Part shown: positions 46,901 through 60,809 of the stretch, in pieces
Position numbering within the stretch: the stretch's first letter is position 1
How the letters are laid out: each line of letters begins with the position of its first letter
Source of the DNA: Phalacrocorax aristotelis
Taxonomy: Eukaryota > Chordata > Aves > Suliformes > Phalacrocoracidae
Direction: 5' to 3'
NCBI RefSeq assembly: GCF_949628215.1
Contig: NC_134277.1
Span: 95,965,963-96,029,962 of the forward strand
Length of the DNA stretch: 64,000 nt
The notes under the pieces: model-generated
The model's input: only the letters and a program-made list of their open reading frames with translations
What the model was told of the DNA's origin: nothing
The model's database searches: none
Translations under genes and position numbers: made by a program

Positions 46901-49900
46901 ATTCACCAAAACCTCTCGGCATGTGCTCCAAGAGGACGTGATAAGTCCTGCTCGGTAGTCGCTGGGCGAGCTTGTCTCTTTTGTTATTTTATTTTTAATG
47001 ACTTCTGAGGTGGGACTGAAGGCACAGCGCGACTTAGCATTCGTTTCAGGTAAAACCCCACGCTCGAGAGCGTTTGCTGTCTGATGGCGTGTTCTTTTAC
47101 TTTCTATTTTATGCAATGTAACTGCAGCGATACGAATATGCTGAAAACCTGGCAGAACTGAAAGAAAGACCGGCTTGTGCCCCCAAAGTTTGCTTGGGCT
47201 CCTGTGACTGACGCTGGACTTGCAGCTAGGCATTACGGATACGTTTGTGTTCTCTCTGTGCTGTGGTATCTGCGGGTTGCTGGAGGAACAATGACCTTCC
47301 GTCCCTTCTGTTCGCTGAAGTGGGCCTTTTCTTGGGTTTAGATTGCTGTCTTCTGGTTATAACTGTAATTTCTTTTTTATATTGTTACGTACAGTTACAT
47401 TCCCTTCTCTGAGGGTACAGAAGAAAATTCAGCAAAACCATTGGGAGGGGGAGGGAGACAGGCAGAAGAAGACACAGCAGTCGGCAATATTCTGAAACGT
47501 AAAATAACCCTCAAGTTAAATATTTTCTTTTTTTAGTATCTGTGACTGAACTGAGTTCCTTTTTGATGGGGCACTGAGACTGCCCGAGACCTAGGCTGCA
47601 TTAGGGATGAGTTCATTCCGTTGAGCTGAGCGGTTGCTTGTACTGGACTGTGCTCAGCTGCATCAAGAGGAAGGTGTTAATTCACGTCTCCATGCTTTAG
47701 TCCAGTGGAGTAGCATGCTATCTCTCCTTCCACATAGAGGAACAGCCACACAGAGGTAAAAAAAATAAGCTGCAAAAGCAATTTCAATTGCATGCAAATT
47801 CAACATGTTCCGTAGCAACATATAGAAGAAGCTATGGGAGAGCAACACCAAGCTCAAGTGCAAAAGAATGAGTCCCTTCTTCCCACCTCGCTGAGCCTGG
47901 CAAACTTTACCAGGCCAGTAGAAAACAAACAAATAAACGGCAATAGAAAAAAACCTTCTAAATCAGGCTAACAGGAAAATAAGGCTGCAGCTTATTCTTT
48001 CTGGCAATAATCAACTCTGATGAAGGCCCCCTGTCTCCTTTTTGAAATAGCTAGCTGAGGGTTGTGATGCCTGTGAAGAAGCATTTGCTCAGCAAGGGAA
48101 CAGCTGTCAGCTGCATGCTGTTTTTTCCTCCCTGGAAACAGGCTTTAGTGCACTGCGATACAGGCGATGCTTCACAGTAATAGTAACCACCTTGGATATT
48201 TATCATGTATTGCTTGTACCTAGGTGACACCTATCATTTTAAATCTGACAGCTAGGATAACTGTGATTACAGTGGAGCTACACTGATTTTCTAAGGTGAA
48301 GGTATGGCTGAGAGGCTGACCCTGCTGCATGTGCGTCCCTCCTAGTAAATCCTTAATAATTAAAATAACTCCAGACACATTTTTTTTTCCTCCCGTAAAA
48401 CCTCTTGTGTTTTCCTGAAAGTTGTCCCTATCACAGAAATGGGTTGCTTATAGGAAGCAACATTGTACTGAGACTGCTGGAGCACTAATGAGTACCTTCG
48501 TTTTTCAACAAACAGGAAGGTCTACGCTGCAACTAATAGCGCTGCCCATGCAGCAGCGGTTCGGTGGGGAGGATCCTTATCTGATCAAGTAATTAAGGTT
48601 GCCATCAAAAAAACCATTATCAGACAGAGTCCAAACTACAGTTGCATGGGCAGCCTTAATCTTTGAACACCTATGCTTTCTGCGTGCTGTATTTTGCAGC
48701 TTGCGCGTGCTGGTAATGCCCTTCTTGGATGGGACATACATGTGCCACCTTGTGTATGAACCATGTGTTGGAAGGCATCGCCGTCCTCTGACGACAGGAG
48801 TCCTCTTGCTTTTGGTGAATGAGAGACGTGGTCACTTCCACCACTTCTTGTGCCATCACCTCCTGCCTTATGGGAATCCAGCAGTCAAATTCCCTGCAAG
48901 ATGAAAGCCATTTCACTAGTTTGGGCAATTCTCTGGTGTTCAATCTAGCAGTGACTCCCCAGAGCTGGAGACTGGGATTATTCCCAGCTGTCCCCTGAGG
49001 CTCATCCTGCCTTCTCTCTTGGCTTTGTTTGTCACCCAGCATACACCTTTCTCCTGGAGGCTCACACATTTGGAGGTATTTGGACTAGAAATAAAAGCTT
49101 CAGGACTAAGTCATAGTTTACATATGCTTCTGAGCACAATCTAGCAGGTTTTCTGTATTTGATAGCCCTCTTATAAGAGGCTCAACTTCCTTACTCAGCT
49201 CTTGATGAGTTATTGCTCATCCCAATTCATCCCCAAAAGCCAAAGCTGGTCAAGTTCATACTGCCCTGCCTCTTCCCAGCTCCTTCCTCAGCCTATCCGT
49301 GCCTCAGGAACAGCTCCTTCAAGTTCAGTGCTCCTGGTTATTTCCATCAAATCAACATGTATTGAAAAATCAGTATGTATCCACCAGCACCGACTAACAA
49401 AATTACTCCTGAGGCAGCAGTTTTCTTGCGGTAACTCTGCAATAACTTGAACCAGAATTTGTAATACATGTGCAGTTTTCTCAAACCCTTAAGTTCAATA
49501 CGATGAATGTGACTACCAGTAATTTCTCTTGGGCTTTCCTTTATTAAACAACAATACAAATTTTAGAAATGGAGAAATCACCCTGATTTCATTAATAGTC
49601 ATTCATCCTGTGCTCTAGTTAACTACCTGTGACTCTACAAAAACACGCTTGCTGTATTAGTTACTTAGACTAAGATATTGGAGAAAGTATGCTAGGAATT
49701 TCTTGCAAGCAGAGCTTTTTCACAACGTTGCACAAAACTGATTAATGAAGGAAAAAAATGTCAAATACCAATTCATTAAGAATATCTCCTATGAGAAAAG
49801 TAAAAACTAAGTGATTGCCTTCGAAAAACCAAAACACTGTGTAGGAAAAAGATGTGCGCTATTTCTGAAAGCTACTAAACAAAAAGGCGGGTGAGCCTTT

Positions 49901-50930
49901 TGGAGGCACGGTACTGCTTTGGGTCTTCTGGAGAAAGGCAAGAAAATATAAACTCTAAATATGTTATCATCCAAATAAAAACTGCGTTAGATCATTAGAT
50001 CATCTTTTGCTCAGCGCTGGTACATCTTTCTTTTTCTGCCTCCACTGAGTTATGTATCTGGTCTTGCTCCAAGGGCAGTCGTGCCTCTGCAGCCAATACT
50101 GCTCACAACAGCAGTCTTTCTATAAAATTAATCTAATGTAGGAAAAAAAGCAATGTCTCCAAGTTCTTTTCTGAAAGCATAATGTACACCAATTTAAAGA
50201 CTTAAATCCAGCAGTCTTAGACACTAAATCAGCATCAGTTTTGCTTCAATAAGCACTATGGACCCCTCCCAAGGTATATTAAAACTGTGCAGCTTTTTTT
50301 TGTTGTTGGTTTACATCAGACAGCTTATGCCTTTTCTCCCAAGCTTGCATTGTTTTTACCTCTCTGGCACTCTTTTCTATCCCAGCATGAATACAGTGCT
50401 GGGAGGAAAACCTACCCTGAAAGCCAGATCTGCCAGATGGTGGCACAATGTGCACCAGGAGGTTTTGGAGCAAAACTTTTCACATTTTTTTAAAAAGTCC
50501 TTGTTACAAAGAGGCTATTTATAGTGTTATTCTAATAAGGAGCCAAAACAGAGCAGCCTTTTATTAGAACTTGCAATAGAGGGCATTACATTGAGGCCTC
50601 CTGTGCATAAATACCATTTACTTATTGTGCAAAAATTGGCCCGGAGAGCTGAAAAATTCAGCTCGTATTAGCAAAGAACTCATTTAGGTAGGAATGTTTT
50701 AAAGAGTTTAAGCAATACTCGCAGAATTAAATTAATTCCATGTGTGACAATGTCATTTCATCCTAATTAGTTAAGAACTCAGAAATAAGGAAAAAAAGAA
50801 AAGACAGAACCCTGTTCCCTCATGAGATTCCCTCCGAAGATTTATGATAAAAGGTTTGTAAATTCTGCCTGTTGGAAAACAGTTATTTAAAACAGCCTTT
50901 CCCCAGCCCAGACTCAGACTGCTCTGAGTC

Positions 50931-50972
50931 ATAATAATGATGATGATGATAATAATAATAATAATAATAATG
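50931..50972. repeat. ATA/ATG trinucleotide microsatellite
   Basis: Runs of ATA, then ATG (TGATGATGAT), then ATA again cover about 42 bases. This is a compound trinucleotide repeat likely to vary in length. Confidence 0.9.
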
Positions 50973-53900
50973 CCCTTATCTTCCAGGTGAACATAAGCTG
51001 GCAGGGGAAATCAGCAGAGGAGCTGCTTCTGGCCTGCCCCTCTGCAGTGAAGTTGCTCTCTGTTGAGTCCTAACTGAGGCAGGTCCTGCCCAGGAACCGG
51101 GGGACCATCGGTTATGCTTTGTCCCCTCTTGGGTAAAAGCTACATGATGAGGTGCTTTGCTTCGAACAGCCCAGGGAAAAAATTCTGAATTAGGAGAGTT
51201 TGCTCTTTCTCCTGGGAATGTTGCAGCCCAGGTGAAGGGCAGGCCCCAGACCCCAGGCTACAGGGACATGCTCCAAGTCTGGCTTTGGGCTGGAGCACCC
51301 CGGTCTTCCCCTGCTGCCCCCTGGCCCTGCTGGGGCCCTGCCCAGGTAACACCCAGTGCCTCCTCCAAACCTTTTTGGGCTTGGGTTGCAAGACATGCTC
51401 TCATAAATCTGCAAAGGAGATAACATGTTATCTTACAGCTACAAGTACAGATTTTTTCATTTGAGGAAGGGGGAAGAAGAGCAGGGGAGGAGAGAGAAGA
51501 AATCAGGGAGAGAGGCTAGTTTCCCCAGGGCACATCCTGTACCCATGCCTTCGTTGAGGATGGTGCAGCCGGAGAAAATGTGGTCAGTCACTGGCCAGGG
51601 CTGGCCTCCTGCCCCCTCTGCCCTGGCACCTTCCCCTGCAGTGGGGTGAACCTGTACTGCAAGTCTGGGAGAACTTGAGTCATCCCTGTCCATCCCTGCC
51701 TCTTACAGTCACTGAATACATATAAAACATACAAATACATATAAAACCACATATTTGTGAAAGCCATCGGCCATTAGAGGAATGGACTGAGCAAGACGTA
51801 CACCCATGTGACCAAAAAACATTTGTGGGCCTGTAAGAGACAGACTTCTCTGTATTTGCACAGTAGTGAGGTAGAGGCTTCTCAGGCAGTAGGGTGAGTT
51901 GCACATCACTGAAAGGAAATTACAGCGCAAATGTTGGCCTTTGTCTCAAGCGTCTCTCTTTGCGTGTCATGATCTAAAGGCACGTCCATATTCATTGTCT
52001 GCACTTGCTTGGGTGGCAAAGAGTCAGGTGCACAAGTGGCTTCCCTGACTTCAAAACAGTCCGTTCTCTTGTTCATGTTTAAAACAAGTGGAAGTCAGTT
52101 ATACTGAAGGCTTTGAGTACCAAAGGCGTACACTAATCGGGAAGAGTTAAGCCTCTCAAAAGCCTTACTGCAGGCTTTGTTTACATCCACAAGGAGCATA
52201 AGAGTCTTTGAACCTTGGATGCGGGTATGAACTAAGCATAAAACAATTTACTCTGATGTAGAAAAGATGCCACAGGCCTGCTAATGGCATAATAGCAGCA
52301 AGCAACTTTGGAGAGCTTGAATATATTGTTTTTAAATGCTTGTAAACTAAGTTAAAACCAAGAATTTTTAAAATATTTTAATTTACTTAAGTTGTTACTA
52401 TTATTTAAATTCGCAAAGTCAGGTTTACTTCTCACAATGTCAATGAAGTTGGAGTTCAACATGGTTTATTTATCCTGAGGTGCTAGAATACAGGAATGTT
52501 TTATACAACACAGTGTTATTGAACAGAACAAAAGATCGTTTAATGGCCAAGATTTAGACACTTATACCAGTTAGTGCGGGGATAAAACCATCGTATTTGA
52601 GAGCTGATAAAGGAGAAGTTGCCTCCTTAAGAAAGGATCTCTAACCACAGTTGCATCTCTTGTTTTTACTAACCAAAACGATTGTAGCATTGATAAATGG
52701 TTGGGATATTCTTGTTAAGATCTTCATGTGACACCAACAATAAATAATACTAAACTTATCTTTTCTTCTTTCTACTGTGCAGCTACCTAATATATCCTAA
52801 GGGTACTTCAATGTTTTTCATACAGATGTTTACAAGGATAAAACTAATTAAAAACAGGTATTTAACTGGCTTATCTTCATTTGGCAGTCAACATATTCAC
52901 AAAGGAAAGGTTTCCAACAGCCTAAGGTGCATGCTGTGCAAAAAGCCCTTCCCTTACACTTCAAATGACTATGAATTCTGAAGCCATTTCAGTATGTCAT
53001 TAAGTCAATGCTTTTGAGTTTCGTTCTGATGCTGTTGCTATGCCACTCTGAGGCAGGAAAGCAGCCTTTACAGCATTTACTGAAAACAGTGCTCATCAGT
53101 GGGGAGAAAGGAAAACGGGGAAAAATATCCAGTCATCAGCCTGGTACTTGGAGAAAAAGCCCAACTCCCCTGGTTTGATGGCCAGTTCTCGCACAGGTGC
53201 ACAGAGCCCTCTCCCTGCCACAGTAAAATATTCACGTGTCAACACCCCCAAAATGTAGCAGCAGAGAGCAAAAAAAAAGCACTATGCTGAGGCTTTCTCA
53301 CCACTCTTCGCAGGCAGTCGCATTGCTCCTGTGCTGGCACCCAACAGCTTTACCAAGCTCAGGCAATGCTGGGTCCTTTTTCTGCACACGAGTAGCCATG
53401 CACAAACCCTGAACCCAAACGCCGGAATAGCAGTTAGGCTAGTATTTGCTGCATGACGTAGGTGCTTTACGTCTGCCCTCTGAGTTTTCTTCTGGACATC
53501 CCCAAGAGGTGTTAGTTTGCCCACTCCCTTAGCCCTTTTATACCCTGGCCACACACTGAAGAGAGACATCCCAGGTGGCTAGTGCTGTATGACTGGCTGA
53601 GGCGTGCCATGATTTCACTGCGCAGGCTCCAGGTGATGTGGTTGCTGTCAGGCAGGGACTGGATGCTCTTACAGTCCCTGCTCTAGGCAGCCCCTCAAGG
53701 ACAGAGTTGAAGTTGTGTGGTACTAGTGCTTGTGAGGCAGCACAACTTTTTCTATCCATAGTGAATAATGCTTCTTCTTATGAAGTGTCTCAGCATTTAG
53801 TTGGAGTATTTTAGAAGCATTCACATTTGCTAAAACAACATAAAGCAAAAAAAACCCCTCAAACTCATCAAAACTCTCATGTAGGAAAGTAACAATATTG

Positions 53901-56900
53901 ATAGTATTTTCAAAGTGGATGTCGTAAAAAGGGTTTCAGTTTTCTTATTTTCTTTAGGGAATCAGAGTTCTTGTTTGAGCCTAGCATTCTTCTCAAACTC
54001 ATGACATAATACTGTTCTTATTATATTCCTATTTATTTTGTTTGCCATTATCCAAAGAGTTTAGCAGCATCAGAAAGCCAAGATCGGATACTTTGTTTAG
54101 TTTTATCTACAGGAAATTTTGGCTCTTCTTTCCCAGCTTGGAGGAAATTCTCAAAACACAAGAATCTCCTGCTTCTGACCAGCTCTCCTCTGAAGATCAG
54201 TCCATGCTGAAGCTAAGATTGCTGGCAGTCGCCCCAGCCCCTCCACCCGGCTCCCTGCCCTCGCATGATGACTCAACTTCTAATGACACAGTCCCACAGC
54301 ACCTGCCCTGTTTGACAGCCTGCAATGAATGAAAGGGTTGGGCAGTGTTTATTTTTATCTTCTTTTTTCTATTTGAGCTCTACTTTGAGGGCAACTGTCA
54401 AAAGCATATTTAGCCACTTACTTTTGAAAACTTGCACGCATCCTTCCAGCTGTGGCCTCACACTTATGAAATTAACCTTAGAACTATAGCTAAGCAAAGT
54501 CACAGTTTCATAGTAGAAGACTATTTTGCTTTTCTTTTCTGGTTATGTTAAAGAAGAGACCCGGTAACATTTTGCATTTCCCATAAGGGAACTGGGAGAC
54601 CTGTGTAGGCTTGAGCTGCAGTATTCGTGTTTCAACTTCGGGAGGAGAAGGGAGCTCTTCCAGAGCATCGTAGTTTTAACAGAGGGAGTCATCCTGCCCC
54701 ATTTTGCAAACCAACACTGTTACAGGTGTTGCACATAAAACATTTAGCAGGACAGCTGGCCATGGGCCCATGGGACGCTCACACAGCCAGCACAGGCTGT
54801 GCTGACAAATGCTAGCTTAATGAGTGTGTAGGCAGAACCGCAAAAATAAACATATCTGGTGCTTCCTTGATCTTTCTTTGAACAATTGACCCTTACATCA
54901 CTTCCCCTTTTCTTCACGGGTTCTCCTGTCATCAGAGGTCTCTTCTCCTTGTGCTGCTTTCCTTCTAACCGTTCCCATCCCAGGGGGGTTTGACAGGTAC
55001 CTCACCCCAAGAGGGTGCCGGCAGAGGGCCTGATTGGATGCTGGGTGCTCTCTGTAAACCCTCAGCACCCTCTCCTACCCCTAAATTTCCTATTCAGTCC
55101 TGGCTGTTTCTCCCCTGCAAGCCCACCCGCCCCCTCCCACTGCTAGGTTACTGCAGGCAGGAAGCCTTCTTCCTCTGGCTGCACATGACCACGACAGGCA
55201 GCAGCTCACCCGGCTGCCTGCTCCGGCTCATCAGGTGTGCTGCTCAGCCAACAGAAAGAGCAAAGCACATAACCTTTCAGCATAAGAAAGGGGCAGCAAA
55301 ACCTCTGCTACATAATGCTTGCATAGACGAGAGCATGACCATTTAGATCCATTGGCCAAGTGCTTTCACTTCTCCATTTTTCAGGAGTGGCTATAATGAC
55401 CATTTGAAGGGTGTGCAGGGGACTGAACCTTTGGCGTTGTGTGCTCTGAAATAACAATTCTTATTTGCTCGTATCGAGTCCTGTTTACGGATCCGTCCCA
55501 CAAACCTCTGTGACTGGGCAGTGGAGGAGCAGTTCAATCACAGAGGACTGTATCATTCATTAGCCCTAACCAGGTTCATTGCTTTCTCTGCGGTGATGAG
55601 TGAGGAAGCTGGCTGGTTTCCTAACAAACGCCATCACCTGTGGTCCGTATTTGCACAACTGTGTGTCCTTCAGGTGAGCTGCTCACCTAACCTGATGTTG
55701 TCAGACCCCTGAATTGTATTGCAGGTGAGTAAAAAGGAAAGTGGTCCTGGATGCAATTGTATGCAGGGCCACAGGACATTGAAAGTGATGCCAGTTGTGC
55801 CCTGCCTTGCTTTCAGCATGTGGTAGAAGAAAGTATGAAGCGAGTTAGGACAACATTTATGGTAGCCATCGGTGGAAAAAACTGGCAGGCTTTAGGAAAA
55901 AAACTCTTCTCCAGTTATTACTCCCATTGACACCTAACAGAAGTTTTTCAGGAACCTGCCTATCCTATCTCCCTTTCCCTTCCCTCGGATTTCTGCTCAG
56001 TAGGTACCACAGGGGTAATGTGGTTTTGAACCGAGATTGCTATTTATCAGCTATCGGTGGTTATTGTCATACGAGGCCCACAGATGAGACCAAGGCTTCA
56101 CTGTTGCAGGTGATGCAACCACACAGATGTCACGGGTCCCTGCTGTAGGGCTGGCACTGAAATGCGGCAGCAGATCACAGCGAGCTTTGACATACTACCC
56201 CCAGCTGCTAGCTCAAGGTTCAAATAAGCCAGCGGAGTTCCCCAGAGAGTGACATTACCAGAATCTCTTGGTGAGCTGACTCCACAGGCTAGAGGGGAAG
56301 AATAATATTTCAAATAAAAGTGGACTGGCAGAGTTCAAAGGGATAATAATCATTTAAATTCAACATGAAAGACATCTTCTTCTGCAGAGCTTTAGGACCG
56401 AATATAGCCAGGCAGATAAACTATTTAAAAGCCCCTTTAATCAAGACTATTAACATGGAGATTTTTGTCTTAATTAAAAACATCCCCCTATTCAATCACA
56501 TTAAAGAGAAAGTATTACAAAATGTAATTTATTTTCCTACTTGAATTTTTTCAAAAAAGAACAGTAAGAACATTTTCCCTTGCAAAGAAATCACGTCATC
56601 ATTAAAAGTTATCTTTGAGAGAAGATTCATTCAATCTATTTCATTGCTCACGTTTTAACTCGGAGTGAACTGTTACACTCGTAGTTCAATGAAAAAGGTA
56701 GAAAGCCTACTTTTTGGCTTCCCAAATGTTTAACTTTCTGATCATAAGCAGTAGTGAGACAACCTAAAAGGAAAACTTTTTTTCTTACAAATTTCCTGGG
56801 ATCTCAAAGGTGCTTTAGAAAACAATGCTAGCTCAGGTATAAAGCATGCTTTCTTTTTTAGTGTGTGCTTTTGGAAGCAAACCATGTTTAAAGGAGCCTA

Positions 56901-59867
56901 TCCATTCTGCAGAAAGCAAAACAGCCAGAATGCTACCATGCACTTGTATTCAGCAAAGCCTTTAAGTGGGCACCAAAAAGGGAAGACAACACTTCAGGAG
57001 CCAGAGAGGACTTCCAAGGCTTTCCTCAATTTCCCTCCTTTCCTCAATTAGGGCCTCCAAGCCCTGCCTTCTACCGGGCTCCCCTCTTCCCTCCAAAATG
57101 GCTTTTGACTACTTAGCTCACAATGACAAAAAGCAAGAGAAAAATGAATAGGACCAAGAAGCCCTTACAGAACAGCCGTGGCAGGGGTGCTTCACACGGA
57201 AACATGGCATCTGAATGGAAATAGGCAGGCCTTAGCGGGCAGGGGTTGCTGTTCACTTCATTTTCAGCCAGATATGCAGACCTGTGTGTTTACAGAGGAC
57301 GAGCAGCATATGGGGCATACATGAAACCTCTCTGAACCTCCCACACAGTGCTAAGCCTGCCAGCTAAGAAACCTAACCCTGGGCAGGGAAAATACCACCA
57401 TCTGACAGGGCTTTGCCAGTATGAAACAGTATTTCTCACAAGGTGAGAAGTGGTTCACTGGGACAGCCATGGTGAAGCTGAGGACATATCCTCTTGGTGT
57501 TTACTAGACCTGAAGAGGCTGAAAGGTCATTTGCTCATCAATCTCCTATGGCTTTGCACTCCTCACACTTCTAGGAAATGCCTTTGCTGTGAATCTGTCT
57601 TCCTTCCCAAGTTGATACTGACTAAACTGGCAGATCCAGAAGAAGGAGCATATATGGTAATATATCAGATACACCAATGCAGAGCTACATCTGGTTTATA
57701 GCACAGCGTGTGCTAACTCAGCTACGTTGCTTTGACCTGGGACTTGGCTGGTCACCTTCTGCAAAAGAACCTTTTGTCAGATTGCAGAAAACCTAAAAAT
57801 AGGTTTGAAAGTGCCCCATGTTCTCCATGATGTTTTGAGTAGCGCAATATCAAGGATCGTCTTACCCTCTCGTGGTGCCCAAAGTGATCAAACGTCCCCT
57901 TACCAGAACGGAGCAGCGCTGGAGCAGCAGCATAACCAAGCAGCTGGAACGTCCCCGTGCAACCACCCACCCGTACAGCCTGGTTCTTCAGACAACCTTT
58001 CCTTGAGCATATGCTTCTGGAGGAATAGAAAAGGCAGAAGCCACCTGAGGTGTTTGGACAGTTCCTAGGCATTAAATCTATTTAGCTGCAACTTGAAACT
58101 GAATCTATTTGAGGGATTTTCGATGACTTCAGTTAATTAACCAGGCTTTTATTTGATGCTGGTTACTCTTAAATTCAATGAAAAAAAGATTATTTCGAGT
58201 ATTGTCTCTTCAGATAAGAAGAATTAGCTGCTTTTTCTGATATAATCACCTCTTAGTAAGTAGCCAAGAAAGATTCATTATCGCCTCTTTAAGCTAAAGA
58301 AACTCAAAGGTATTAAAACATTGACATTTTGCTGCAGTGAGGTCTGTGAGATCAGCCAGACAGCTGCCTGAAGGCAAGCTCCAAGATTACTTATCCTCTG
58401 ATTTTGTTGCTGTGATATGGTGTTGTGGCACACAGTTGCTGTGACTCACTCCCTCCCCTGTGAAGCTGCACACAAATGGCTTTGCCCCATTTGTCGTGGT
58501 TATAATGGACTTGAAAAGGCTAGCACTAGAAACCCAGAGCTTCTTCTGGTCTTGGTTTTGATAATGAAATAAGAGCTTGCTAGAATCTGTATTTATTTTA
58601 CCAGTGTAAAATGAAATGCTGCACGTGACCTGATCAGCAGATGCTGAGGAAAACAGAATTAAATCCTTTGGATGCAGGTGGTTTGGATAGCTCGACAATG
58701 TATAAATGCCCTAAGAAAAGATTTTTTTTTCTTCTAAATGACTCTTCTTCCTTCCTTCCTTGTACCTTTCCTCGTCCCATTTTCATTTTATTACAGTCCT
58801 TTGCAAGAGCATTGAGAAGACAAGATGAAAAAAATCTGTGCTTGATGAGAAGAGGTCGCCAGTCTGTGTGTCCCAGATGCTCATTCCTGGTCACCTACTG
58901 CAGGCTCTGGCTACCATGCAGCTGTAGCTCTGTCCTTCAACCTTGTGCTGGTGTCTTTAGACTTACCATTGCCCATAGTTTTGATCTTGCTCAGATTAGA
59001 CCCTACAAAGGCAGACAGTGGTCATCCAGCATGTAGAAGAAGCCTTGGTTTCTCCACCTGGTAGCTAGGACAGCCTGCAGGATGCCCTCAGCTTAATTCA
59101 CCAGCCTGAAACTGTCGCAGGTCACAGTGGGCCAACCATTTCACTAGAACATTTCTTTTGTCTGAGTATATGTTTTAGAGACACTGAATACTTCTGGACA
59201 TCACTTTCTTTTTCACAGGAAGCAAACAGGATGATCAGCTTTTTGACAGTTTGAAAAGAGGGGATGTACTTGTCTCCATTTTTATGTTGAAGGAGGTGGT
59301 AAAAGGTATGCTCTAGCAGTACAGCGATGAGACAGCCGATGGTGTCATTCCTTCTCTTCTAGCCTACGATCTGGCTGGGCACAGAAAGCAGTGCAAAAGC
59401 AAAGGCCTGAGTAACATCAGGGAACACCTTTAACTAAGTTACCACTTTTGAATTAGAAAGGATGTTAAGGTCAAAGCACCCACCACTATCACTGCAGTCT
59501 TCACAGGGTAAGGAAAGTCTGCTCAAGCTACAAGCAAGACCTTATTGCCTTTTCACCCACTCTGTTCTTGGCTTTGGTGTTTCCACTGCATTTTGTGCCA
59601 CGGTTCAGCACAGTGCAGTGAAGTCCAGAGAAACAGCGTCAGCCTCAACAGGGCATCCGCCTCATCAATATACCATGCATGTTTACTTTCTTTCAGCTGG
59701 AGGGGAGCACTTCAGTTCAAAGCTGTAAGTCCTGCCAAAAGCATCCTTGAATGCTCTGATTGCTGTTTGATAAAGGGGATGAGAGAAACCCACAGAATCG
59801 TAAGAAAGATTAGAAGCTACTGACCTACTGAAAGGTGTTGCTACTTAATACTTTAATCAACTGAGGT

Positions 59868-59925
59868 TACACCTGATGACCTCTGGCGATCCTTTCCAAC
59901 CAATACCATCATGGCTATATCTTAT
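59868..59925 (+). mobile_element. Possible degraded CR1 3' terminus
   Basis: 'Cctgatgacctctggcgatc' followed by 'ctttccaaccaataccatca' resembles the last 50 bases of older CR1 families. The upstream part is not recognisable and the terminal octamer repeat is gone. Confidence 0.35.
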
Positions 59926-60640
59926 TAAGGCCACTTGAAATATTAGAAGGGAAGCACTGGAAAATCAACATCAAATTTTTCTAAGACACCTAACTGTGTT
60001 CTCAGTTGTATCACAAGTCTCTCTAAGAGATGTTACCTCCAGAAGCAGATGAACTGGCTCCATGCATCCATGGAGGATGGTTTCATAAGTCACTGAAGCC
60101 AGTCTAATTCTCATGAGGGACAATTCCACATTGCTGTCTGCCCATTCAGTCCCACCAACTTCTTTCAGCTAACACTTGCATTTTCAAGTGTTGTGAGGCA
60201 GATGAACAAGGCAGTTGCTTTGTTACTGCATTAATTTTCAGGAAGATCAAACCCACTTGACTGTAGAGAGACACAAACCTACCAGCAGTACGAAGTGTGT
60301 AGCAGGAACACAGTGCCAGGTGCAGGCAAGGCAAGGACCTGTCCTTCCTGTGGGATCACAGCCTTAGATCAGAGCAAACTCAGCATGACACCGTCCTCGG
60401 CAACTGGACCTCTTCCAGCACTCATACCACTGCCTCACTGAGAGAGCTGCTACCTCTGCCCTGCCTAGGACACTGCATGCATCTCAGTGCAAGCTTAAAA
60501 GCAGTCTAGTTATGTATGGCGGCACCTCTTGTGTACACTCATGCATGTACTTATTCCTTTCTGTTAGTTATGTCTGCTACCATTTTTTTTTCCTTGACCA
60601 CAGGTTAAGTTATGCTTGACTCGAAGTCTGGTTTATGATT

Positions 60641-60656
60641 AAAAAAAAAAAAAAAA
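60641..60656. repeat. A16 homopolymer run
   Basis: There are sixteen consecutive A with no recognisable element upstream. Confidence 0.85.
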
Positions 60657-60779
60657 TCCCAGCTTCTTACTAGATTAGGAGTGGTACCAGAAGAGGTCAT
60701 TGATGTTTCTACCTCAGTGTGAGCTATTTTAATCTATATTTAAAAAGATATTTAGGTGTCAAAGATGCAGGTAGGCATT

Positions 60780-60809
60780 CATGGTATTTCCTGGCATGGT
60801 ATTTCCTGG
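60780..60809. repeat. Exact 15-base tandem duplication
   Basis: CATGGTATTTCCTGG occurs twice, head to tail, with no difference. It is probably a recent slippage duplication. Confidence 0.95.

Noticed and set aside
45851..47233. A 460-codon open frame on the minus strand, and others of 383 and 239 codons around FRRS1L exon 1
   Set aside because: They arise from the GC-rich island, where stop codons are scarce. They are Pro/Arg/Ala-rich with no recognisable domain. Only the frame starting at 46428 matches a known protein.
48671..49069. 132-codon minus-strand frame overlapping a 101-codon plus-strand frame
   Set aside because: I recognise no family or domain, and the flanks contain stops. It could be an old transposon piece, but I cannot support that.
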